Assembly (NCBI GenBank): GCA_018292915.2
Contig: JACVVK020000323.1
Coordinates: 271,001 to 335,000 of the forward strand
Direction of reading: 5' to 3'
From: Batillaria attramentaria
Taxonomy: Eukaryota > Mollusca > Gastropoda > Batillariidae
DNA length: 64,000 nucleotides
How positions within the stretch are numbered: position 1 is the stretch's first letter; every line of letters starts with the position of its first letter. The notes beneath the pieces were generated by a model that did no database searches, was not told where the DNA came from, and saw only the letters and a program-made list of their open reading frames with translations. This document shows, piece after piece, positions 34,764 through 44,386 of the stretch. A program made the translations under genes and the position numbers.

Positions 34764-35084
34764 GGAGAGAGAGAGAGAGCATACACACATGAATCGGCAG
34801 CTCCTACCTCAAAACCAAAACCTTGGCCTGGCTACATAATGTAATTTTCACATTCACTGGAATTTAAAAAAAAAAAAACCCATTGTGCTCTATATACCAT
34901 GCGTTTAGAAAACTGATTGCATGAGTGGGCCAGCGAAACCCCTGGTTGTGATACAGAATAAATGTTGCCCTGCCAGGAAATCACTGGTTAAACTAAGGCC
35001 CCAGGCACACGACGTCATCGTGTCGCCTTTTGCTCCCTGCTGCAGGTGAACAGCAAGCATTTCCTTTTATATTGCTGCAGTACA

Positions 35085-37202
35085 GTGCTGCTGTAATGTA
35101 TTTAGCAGGACAGCCCATGAGTTCGTGAGCAACTGGCGATACACTGCTGGATAACTGGCGGTGAACTCCCAGCGTGTACTGTTGGCATACTACTGGTCTG
35201 CTCGCGGTACACTGCAGGATAACTGGCGGTGAACTCCCAGCGTGTACTGTTGGCATACTACTGGTCTGCTCGCGGTACACTGCTGGATAACTGGCGGTGA
35301 ACTCGCAGCGTGTACTGTTGGCATACTACTGGTCTGCTCGCGGTACACTGCAGGATAACTGGCGGTGAACTCCCAGCGTGTACTGTTGGCATACTACTGG
35401 TCTGCTCGCGGTACACTGCTGGATAACTGGCGGTGAACTCCCAGCGTGTACTGTTGGCATACTACTGGTCTGCTCGCGGTACACTGCAGGATAACTGGCG
35501 GTGAACTCCCAGCTAGCCCATGAGTGTGCGTGTACTGTTGGCATACTACTGGTCTGCTCGCGGTACACTGCTGGATAACTGGCGGTGAACTCCCAGCGTG
35601 TACTGTTGGCATACTACTGGTCTGCTCGCGGTACACTGCAGGATAACTGGCGGTGAACTCCCAGCGTGTACTGTTGGCATACTACTGGTCTGCTCGCGGT
35701 ACACTGCTGGATAACTGGCGGTGAACTCCCAGCGTGTACTGTTGGCATACTACTGGTCTGCTCGCGGTACACTGCAGGATAACTGGCCCTGAACTCCCAG
35801 CGTGTACTGTTGGCATACTACTGGTCTGCTCGCGGTACACTGCAGGATAACTGGCGGTGAACTCCCAGCGGGTACTGTTGGCATACTACTGGTCTGCTCG
35901 CGGTACACTGCTGGATAAATGGCGGTGAACTCCCAGCGTGTACTGTTGGCATACTACTGGTCTGCTCGCGGTACACTGCTGGATAACTGGCGGTGAACTC
36001 CCAGCGTGTACTGTTGGCATACTACTGGTCTGCTCGCGGTACACTGCTGGATAACTGGCGGTGAACTCCCAGCGTGTACTGTTGGCATACTACTGGTCTG
36101 CTCGCGGTACACTGCTGGATAACTGGCGGTGAACTCCCAGCGTGTACTGTTGGCATACTACTGGTCTGCTCGCGGTACACTGCAGGATAACTGGCGGTGA
36201 ACTCCCAGCTAGCCCATGAGTGTGCGTGTACTGTTGGCATACTACTGGTCTGCTCGCGGTACACTGCTGGATAACTGGCGGTGAACTCCCAGCGTGTACT
36301 GTTGGCATACTACTGGTCTGCTCGCGGTACACTGCAGGATAACTGGCGGTGAACTCCCAGCGTGTACTGTTGGCATACTACTGGTCTGCTCGCGGTACAC
36401 TGCAGGATAACTGGCGGTGAACTCCCAGCGTGTACTGTTGGCATACTACTGGTCTGCTCGCGGTACACTGCAGGATAACTGGCGGTGAACTCCCAGCTAG
36501 CCCATGAGTGTGCGTGTACTGTTGGCATACTACTGGTCTGCTCGCGGTACACTGCTGGATAACTGGCGGTGAACTCCCAGCGTGTACTGTTGGCATACTA
36601 CTGGTCTGCTCGCGGTACACTGCTGGATAACTGGCGGTGAACTCCCAGCGTGTACTGTTGGCATACTACTGGTCTGCTCGCGGTTCACTGCTGGATAACT
36701 GGCGGTGAACTCCCAGCGTGTACTGTTGGCATACTACTGGTCTGCTCGCGGTACACTGCAGGATAACTGGCGGTGAACTCCCAGCTAGCCCATGAGTGTG
36801 CGTGTACTGTTGGCATACTACTGGTCTGCTCGCGGTACACTGCTGGATAACTGGCGGTGAACTCCCAGCGTGTACTGTTGGCATACTACTGGTCTGCTCG
36901 CGGTACACTGCAGGATAACTGGCGGTGAACTCCCAGCGTGTACTGTTGGCATACTACTGGTCTGCTCGCGGTACACTGCAGGATAACTGGCGGTGAACTC
37001 CCAGCGTGTACTGTTGGCATACTACTGGTCTGCTCGCGGTACACTGCAGGATAACTGGCGGTGAACTCCCAGCTAGCCCATGAGTGTGCGTGTACTGTTG
37101 GCATACTACTGGTCTGCTCGCGGTACACTGCTGGATAACTGGCGGTGAACTCCCAGCGTGTACTGTTGGCATACTACTGGTCTGCTCGCGGTACACTGCA
37201 GG
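35085..37202 (-). repeat. 68-bp satellite with 288-bp higher-order repeats
   Basis: Monomer GTGTACTGTTGGCATACTAC + TGGTCTGCTCGCGGTACACT + GCTGGATAACTGGCGGTGAA + CTCCCAGC, about 30 copies. Variants alternate GCTGGATAA/GCAGGATAA, and a 16-bp insert (TAGCCCATGAGTGTGC) recurs at about 35513, 36209, 36497, 36785 and 37073. The last four are 288 bp apart, i.e. four monomers plus the insert. Repeated minus-strand 80-codon frames are satellite read-through. The array abuts the terminal sequence of another repeat at 37196. Confidence 0.95.
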
Positions 37203-37832
37203 CCACCTTGCCCACCATGCAGGACTCCAAACTATAAGCTGAAACTGTACTAGTCAAGTTGTTAATGGGAATTCTACACATTCCCATTAAAATCTTGACT
37301 GCCACATTTTGAACTTATAATTTGGAGTTGTACATGGTGGGCATAGTGTCCTGCAGTGAAACACCACAACTTAATTTGTTCGGAGTCCTACGTAGGATTC
37401 CTTCACATCATCCGATCTAAACCAATGTACACAATCATTTACAAACATAATTATGTCATAAAATTCAACACTTCATTTATTATCTAGGGGAAGCAAGAAA
37501 CAATAAACCACTCAGACAAAATGACATCCATGGAACAATATGGAGGAATATCATTTGGATCTGCAGTGACCACGAGAGACTGCAGGCACAGGTCTTTTCA
37601 CTAACACATTGTTGCGGCTGCCATCCCTGTGTCTAGCCGACTCCCACCAATTAATCGGCCAGTTTCCTGCACAAGTCTCTTTTGGTTGGAAAAAATATTA
37701 GCTGGATATTGGCTGGAAAAAATATTAGAAATAAGATCGCAACTTAAATCTAATCAGGTTGTTGTTGTTGTTTGTACTGTGGACAAACTAGCCGGGGTAG
37801 CCGATAAAATGATAAAATGCAGCAGCTACGTC
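37196..37832 (-). mobile_element. Repeat family R5, copy X (3' end of an element)
   Basis: Starts CACTGCAGGCCACCTTGCCC, with a hairpin partner at about 37335-37365. It then matches 42150-42700 in inverted order, including a minus-strand polyadenylation signal and a last-exon-like stretch reading LVQETGRLIGGSRLDTGMAA. It is cut at 37832 by a LINE. Confidence 0.65.
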
Positions 37833-38080
37833 ATCCAAACATTCACCCACGTGCAAACGCAGCCCGGGCCACTGAGCACATCGCTCAACATGTACACAAA
37901 CTCGACGCGATTTCGCCCGATGCACCAAAATTCATCCTTGGTGACTTTAACCATTGCACCCTTGACAAAACACTGAAAATGTATCATCAGTATCTGACTT
38001 GCCCCCACTCGCCACAATAAAACAACTGATTTGTGTTATGGTTCGGTACCCTCGGCCTACAAACCAGTCCCATTACCTTC

Positions 38081-38254
38081 TGGGAGCCGGGGTGGTCGAA
38101 TGGTAGAGCGTTGGACTTCTAATGCTCGGGTCGTGAGTTCGATCCCGGCTGAGGCCAAATATTTGTGCTGGCTTTTTCATCGTTGCCTCGTCTTTGATAT
38201 CACCCTATGTGGAGGAAAAGGACGTTAAACCCCCAAACACCCACCCACCCCCCG
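38081..38254 (+). mobile_element. tRNA-SINE family 2 inside LINE endonuclease
   Basis: Flanked by CATTACCTTC (38071-38080) and CATTACCTCC (38255-38264), a 10-bp TSD with one mismatch. Removing SINE and one TSD restores the LINE endonuclease frame. Head, body and tail match 18325-18486 closely. Confidence 0.9.
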
Positions 38255-39006
38255 CATTACCTCCCTTTGGTACAGCGGACCACAACAGCGTACGTCTCGC
38301 CCCTGTGTACAGGCCCGTGTGTCAGCGTGTTCAGCGTGTGAAAACAGTAAAGGTGTGGACAGCCAGTAGTATCGATGTCTACAGGGTTGTTTCGACTGCA
38401 CAGATTGGGACGTGTTTTACGATGCGTGCAGGACACTGGACGAGCTTGTTGATACCGTCACGCCATACATTCCGTTCTGTGTTGACTCTGTGATACCGAC
38501 GAAACAAGTCACTATTTACCCTAACAATAAGCCTTGGATAACTAAGAGCGTGAAAGATGTACTTAATAAAAAGAAAAGGGTCTTTTTCAGGGCACTGCAG
38601 ACGGAGGGGGAAAAAGCAAGTGAACAAAGAGGTAAAAGCAGCTGTCAGACTTGCACAAAGAACATACAAAAACAAAGTAGAGACAAAGTTTGCTGGTGGA
38701 AACTTCCGAGCTGCCTTGCGAGGTATAAAAAAACATGGCAGCAGTGAACGTGGTTACCGATCCCGGTAAATCACGGATTAGACTTGATGGTGTACACGAT
38801 AATGATCTGCCTGATGAATTGAACACGTTTTTCACTCGTTTTGAGAAGCACGACTTTTTATCCGATATTTCCGAACTCATATCGTCTCTTGTGTTTGATC
38901 CTTCTATTGTTATTGACCAGGAGAGTGTAGTTAAGCTTCTCAGGACGATCAACATGAACAAAAGTCCAGGTCCCGATGGTATAGGCGGCAGGACATTGAA
39001 GTATTA

Positions 39007-39281
39007 ACCAGGCCCGGGAACTACGGCACATGCGGTGCCGGCCGTGTAATCATCCACATCATAAGACGTGTCATACCAAGGGAAGCACCCCCAAAGTCGC
39101 ACCCGTGAAGTGGGTGAAGCTCGGCTGTGTGGCAACATCCCTCCCCATTGGGCCCATAGCACACCCGCTCTGGGTAGGAGCCGACCTAGGTAGGAAAAAT
39201 CCCGCTTGCCTCGGCTGGGACTCGAACCCGGGTCTCCCGGTCCATAGTCCGAAGTGCTAACCACTACACTACGGGGGCCGG
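39007..39281 (-). mobile_element. tRNA-SINE family 1, 3'-truncated copy inside LINE
   Basis: The tRNA-like head lies at 39281 and the body runs down to the GGCCCGGGAACTACGGCAC region, but the poly(A) end is missing. No clear TSD, so a deletion at its low end may also have removed LINE RT sequence. Confidence 0.8.
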
Positions 39282-40194
39282 TTTTTCCTCATCCTTTAAT
39301 TTTATGCAACCCCACATTTCAGCTCGTAGCCAACTGGTAGCCTGGATTCTTGACTTTCTTTCTGCACGTCCCAGAGTGTTTAGTGAACGGAAACGTGTCC
39401 AAACTGACGCTTACACACACGGGCTCGGCCCAGGGTGCTGTCTCTCACCTCTCCTATACATTTTGTACACTGACAGCTGCAGAAGAAGGCATGATGACAG
39501 CTTTTTAGTGAAAGTTTCCGACGACAGTGCTCTACTTTCACTCTTTTTTGGTTCTAAGATCACGGACCGGCACTGAGACACTTTGTGGAATGGTATGGCG
39601 ACTCGTATTCAGAATTGAATGTTTCAAAGACTAAAGACCTCATTGTTGATTTCAGGGAAAAAAAAAACAGGCAAAAAGCAGTACAAATTATCATCCATGG
39701 TCAAGAAGTTGAAATTGTCAGTTCCTTTAAATACCTGGGCACAGTCTTTAATGATAAACTTAGATGGGATGAAAACACCGAGGCGGTCGTCATGAAATGC
39801 CAGCAGCGCTTGTATTTTCTCAGACAGTTGAACTCTTTTTCTGTGGACAGAACTATTTTGCAGTTGTTTTACAAGTCCTTTATTGAAAGCGTTCTCTGTT
39901 GTTCGTTCATTTGTTGTTATTTTAATCTTAGCACAGGCAACAAGAACAGCCCCCAGAAAGTAGTTAAGATAACCTCAAAGATCATTCGCTAGCAGCAAAG
40001 GGACATTGCTTCTTTTTGTGAACAACACGTGTTTCGGAAGGCACGTTCCATTCTCGCTCTTGACAATCACATTCTGTATCCACTATTTGATGTTTTACCC
40101 TCGGGTCGACGCTTTAGGTGCCCCCCGTGTGCAAGACAAACCGGCGGAAGTTTTCTTTCGGGCCCGTGCCCATCCGACTCCTGAACAAATTGTG

Positions 40195-40239
40195 ATGTGG
40201 TGTGGTGTGGTGTGGTGTGTGTGTGTGTGTGTAACAGTT

Positions 40240-40320
<81 letters not shown>
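40195..40320 (+). repeat. GT/GA microsatellite
   Basis: GGTGT repeats, then about 25 GT and 12 GA dinucleotides. Confidence 0.9.
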
Positions 40321-40619
40321 GTATAAGAATGCCTTAATTCTTGATTAATTTTAAATCAATATAATTAGTTGAGTCTGTGATTAATATTGATTGTTCTTGA
40401 TCATTTAGATGATTTATACTGAGCCTTATATCTCAACTGCCCGTTTCGAGATAAATAAAGTGCATTTGAATTGAACTGAAAGTCAAACAAAAGCATCGGG
40501 TCACTCTGAACAAGGTGAGACATTTCTCTAAAAATATCTGCATACTCTTACTTTCATTCACATTTTAATTCTTAGCGTTCATTAACAAATTAACCTGGTG
40601 ATGCTATTATCATAGCATA

Positions 40620-41012
40620 GGGGCGGTCGGTGGTCTAGTGGTTAAGAGACCTGTCACCAATGCGAGAGGTCAGGGGTTCGAGTCCCACTCGGGGCAAAGA
40701 ATTTTTCCTTCTCGTATGTGGCACCGTTCATTCGGGCCGATCGTCGGGGGTTCTCTCCGGGTACTCCGGCTTCCTCCCCCTCTGCTTTGGAAATGTTCAG
40801 CCCACCAAATTTGAAAAATAAATGCAATTCTAAATTCCGAAATTTAAATAGCTGAGCTGACCCTTCGCACCACGTGATTGTAATGTGTTTATGTCCGGTG
40901 TGTGAGAGAATGTGTGATTCACGTGTGCGTGTGTGTTGGGTTCAGTTCGCGGCGCTTTGAGCCGATTCATGAAATTGGGTAAAGCGCCTATATAATACTC
41001 ATTATTATATTA
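40620..41012 (+). mobile_element. tRNA-SINE family 3, full copy
   Basis: tRNA-like head with GGTCTAGTGGTTAAGAGACC (box A) and GGGGTTCGAGTCCC (box B). The body includes GGGTTCTCTCCGGGTACTCC and TTTGAAAAATAAATGCAATT. The tail GCGCTTTGAGCC...GGTAAAGCGCCTATATAATA ends in ATT repeats. The tail mirrors the LINE tail at 10142-10209. Confidence 0.85.
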
Positions 41013-41834
41013 TTATATGCTAATTATCAACCCCCCCCCCCCCCACACACACACACACATATTTTTGAGCAGCTTCGTTTCTCCCTGTCTAGACCTAACG
41101 AAACGTCATGATAGTTTTCACTACAGTTTGCACAAGTCTATGTTTAGCAATGGATAGATGAGAGATCTATACATAATGTCAATGTTTTCTGGCACATCAC
41201 AATCAAAGCAGTAACGCTGTACTGTAACTGCCTACGGTCAAAGTCAGTAGGAGATTTTTTTTTTAAATTTTGTTTTTATATTTTACGATTTCCAGCCTTG
41301 TCAATGACTTGTTTGATTCAGCTTTCACATAGCCTATTTCAGTTCTTACTTATCTCCGCAGAAAAGAGAGAGAGAGAGAGATGATGATGATGATGATGAG
41401 AGAGAGAGAGAGAGGTCGCCGGCATTGTGCGATTCTTCAACGTCAAGCTGCCAACACCTGCGTCCAGCCAGCATTGCTGGAAGGAAATTTCAAGTACAAT
41501 CGGCCGCACACATCATAAACCACGAAAGTCTTATCAAAGACGAACACAAAGCAGAAAGAATGGTAATTACTTTGATGCATGTGTACTTTTTGCTGTGGCA
41601 ATAGCTGTTCTGATTATTACACAGGATAATTCTGCATGTGTGTCCCAAACTAGGGGCTGTCTTCGTGTATGCTTGTGTACATGAGGGCGAGACATACACC
41701 GTAAACACATGTACACACATGCAGAAGTCAAAATACTATTCTAGAGACCCATTACCTGTCACGATAATTATGCATTATGACGTTTGCTGTCTTTGTCAGC
41801 TTGTATACTGTCATTTGTTTTCATTTTCACTCAG
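41013..41834. other. Mostly unassigned; C run and GA/ATG microsatellites
   Basis: A C run at 41031-41044 and a GAGA/ATG tract at 41367-41414. A short open stretch before GTAATT at 41567 could be an exon of the R5 element gene, but its phase does not fit the next exon. Confidence 0.3.
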
Positions 41835-42350
41835 ATAAACATTTTGGGTGCCACGGGCGGCAATTCAGTTCAGTGGACATGACGAGGAGGGACTGTAGAA
41901 AGGTGGTGTCAACTGAAGTTGCCCTTTTGTACAACAATCACGGGCAGCGTGGAAAACGAGGCTTTAGATCTCTGAAGCTAAATATTCGGTAAGCCGATGC
42001 TCCTACAAACATAACTAAAATTGCCGGACATTTGCCGATGATAACTGTTGTTTTTGTTATTGTTATAGGGGGCTGACCAGTCGTGCTTGGCCGGCATTCA
42101 ACCTTGAGGACAGCTTCTGCATTTTATCATGAAATATGTTTGACATGTTTAAATAAGGCTACCCAGCTAATTAGTCCACTGCGCAAACAACAACAACCTG
42201 ATGAGATTTAAGTTGCGATCTTATTTCTAGTGAGTGGGATTTTTTTTTTTTTTCAGACACCATCGAAAACGATTTGGGCAGGAAACTCGCCGATTAATTG
42301 GTGGTGCTCTGCTAGACACAGGGATGGCAGCCGCAAAAAAGTGTCCGTGA
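41835..42350 (+). CDS. Two-exon 3' gene fragment inside repeat R5 (unrecognised)
   Basis: Exon 41835-41988 follows TTCACTCAG and ends at ATTCG|GTAAGC. Exon 42257-42350 follows a long T run ending CAG and stops at TGA. Joined, the frame reads …TRRDCRKVVSTEVALLY... into RHHRKRFGQETRRLIGGALL and DTGMAAAKK, then stop. Polyadenylation signals AATAAA follow near 42480. The second exon has a homologue in copy X (VQETGRLIGGSRLDTGMAA), so the reading frame was shared by the family. Probably the 3' end of a transposase or accessory gene; identity unknown. Confidence 0.5.
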
Positions 42351-42700
42351 AACCTGCGCCGTCAAGTCTCTCGCGGTCACTACAGATCCCAACCAATACG
42401 CTGAAATTCTTGGACATTCCTCCATGTCGTTCCAGCCATGTCATTGTATATGAGGGGTTTACTGTTTCTTGTTAGCTAATAAATAAAGTGTTGAATTTTA
42501 TGATATGTGTTTGTAAATGATTGTGTACACTGTGTTCAGATCGGATGGTGTGGAGGAATCCTACGTAGGACTCCAAAACAAATGAAGTTGTGGTGGTATA
42601 CTGCAGGCCACCTTGCCTTCCATGTAGAATTCGAAACTATAATTTCAAATTGTGGGAGTTTGAACTTACATGGTGGGCAAGGTGGCCCGCAGAGTGCCGC
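42351..42700 (+). repeat. Repeat family R5, copy Y terminal part
   Basis: 3' UTR-like sequence shared with copy X, then a hairpin. CTGCAGGCCACCTTGCC at 42602 pairs with GGGCAAGGTGGCCCGCAG ending near 42692. The same terminal sequence stands at 37196 in the opposite direction. Confidence 0.65.
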
Positions 42701-42885
42701 GATTAGACCAAGGCCCGTATTTAGAACTCGAGGTTAATTTAAACCACGGCTACGGGCCTACCCCAGACTAGGAGAAAAGAAACCCCAAAACAAAATTAAA
42801 TGAAAAAGGAAGCAAAGAAAAGAAAGACAAAAATCTTCCTATAACGGCATAGGCACCTTGCTGGAATGGACCCGCTTCCTGATTT

Positions 42886-42916
<31 letters not shown>

Positions 42917-42984
42917 AACAGAAAATTTAACCCGGAGCTAAACTTCCTAACCCCGACTTTTACATGCGGGCCCAGCATCATACC
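42701..42984. other. Unassigned; CAA repeat
   Basis: (CAA)n at about 42887-42915. No gene seen. Confidence 0.4.
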
Positions 42985-43141
42985 AGCGGTACACGCACAC
43001 CAATGGGCTAGCCCAGTTACCCAGCAGTGTACCGCCCGTTGCCCACGAACTCAGGGGCTGCCCTGCAGGTACTCCTGAGTTTACCGCCAATTATACGCAC
43101 ACTCGCAGGTACCCCTGAGTTTACCGCCAGTTGCCCAGCGG
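42985..43141 (+). repeat. Diverged satellite-like units
   Basis: CCCAGTTACCCAGCAGTGTA-CCGC and two copies of a CTGAGTTTACCGCCA unit resemble the reverse complement of the 68-bp satellite (…TTCACCGCCAGTTATCCAGC...). They lie beyond R5 copy Y, as the large array lies beyond copy X. Confidence 0.55.
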
Positions 43142-44386
43142 CAAACAATGGGGGCCGCACGTGGTGCCCGGATGCAAATCCAAAGGGTGCCTCCCAGTTT
43201 TTCCAAGTTGCCCATGGGTTTAGATCATATGGGCACCATATGAGAGCCCGAAAGTGGTTGGCTGGGTCCGCTTTTGTCTGCACTGCTGCCCACCTTTGGA
43301 TATCTCCGCCTTTTCCGGCTGTTTCTATTCAGGCGCACATGCGCCGACACTTTGCAAATGGCTGTCAAAGCAGACGAACCTCAACTCGAAGTGTCAGAGT
43401 TGGGCATTTTCCACTGTGTCACGCACGCACTGTAGCTTGTAAGGGTGAATTGTATATTTTCATGGAGCGTTATTCAGCGTCGGTTGTGTCCTATTTTATA
43501 TAAATATTCGTCCAGTCACCACAGAGATATTAATGTGTTGTATCTTTTTCCTATGGTTGGATCCCTGACCCACAGTTACAGGAGAGGGGCACCATGACTA
43601 CATGAACGAAAGCCATTGATGTAGTACAGAGTAGTAGAACAAAACAAATGACACCATTGACCAAAGTACAATGACAAGGGATGACAACTTGCCAAATTAG
43701 GTCTCGTATTCCCTATGGCTCAGTTGAAACAAAGCCCATGGGTGTAATTCTTTGAGGTGATGTTAGAAATAGTCAGATTCTCTATTCTCAGATTTTAGCC
43801 AGTTATATGTATATAATAAATGCAACGTACCCACACCTTAAGACACGCTTACCGACAATTCAAGTGTCTAAATACAGCAGTTCAAAAATAATCGCCTGCC
43901 TCACTTTAAACATACAACACACAAATTTAAAGATCGTATGTATATCTTCTTGGAGTATTTCAAACAGTTTGACTAAAAACAGCAACAGTTTTTGCATTTT
44001 CAAGGATATTTATTTTTTCTACTCTGAACACAGGGTGGGTGGGTGGGTGTTTAACGTCCTTTTGCACCACATACCTCAGAACAGATCTTTTGCCACTAGC
44101 TTACACAGAGTACATCGTGTTGCCAGATGCATGAACTATACTTTCAAACCTGCTCTTGTCACAGTCTTCTCAGAGGCTGTGAAAGGGACGGGCAACCTTT
44201 ACTGTGTTTGAATTAGACGCATCCGTGCGTATTATCAAAGTGAGTGACTGCGCAACCAGAAAAAAGCTCTTTCTGGTTTGTAGTGTAATTACATAATTAT
44301 CAGGGATAGGGAAGAAATCACGTGAACGTGAAGTCTTTAGTTATATCAGTCTTCCAAGACCCAGTCTAAATATCTAAGTTACTCAC
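43142..44386. other. Intronic sequence; small SINE-2 scrap
   Basis: A 40-bp SINE-2 tail fragment at about 44033-44072 (GGGTGGGTGTTTAACGTCC). Otherwise nothing recognised. Confidence 0.45.

Larger units (their letters stand above)
37833..40490 (+). pseudogene. Non-LTR retrotransposon relic with two nested SINEs
   Basis: Endonuclease piece with KFILGDFNHCTLDKTLK, then TADHNSVRLAPVYR after the SINE at 38081. A middle region PWITKSVKDVLNKKK and KSPGPDGIGGRTLKY follows, then the SINE at 39007. Beyond it the RT tail resumes: CCLSPLLYILYT, VSDDSALLSLF (degenerate motif C), LNVSKTKDLIVDFR, SSFKYLGTVF, RLYFLRQLNSF. Motifs between GPDG and LSPL are partly missing. Resembles the Rex1/Jockey group; ends near an AATAAAGTGCATTTGAATTG tail. 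Confidence 0.75.

Noticed and set aside
34993..37196. A series of near-identical 80-residue minus-strand frames
   Set aside because: Read-through of the 68-bp satellite; frames break with each monomer and recur at the 288-bp period.
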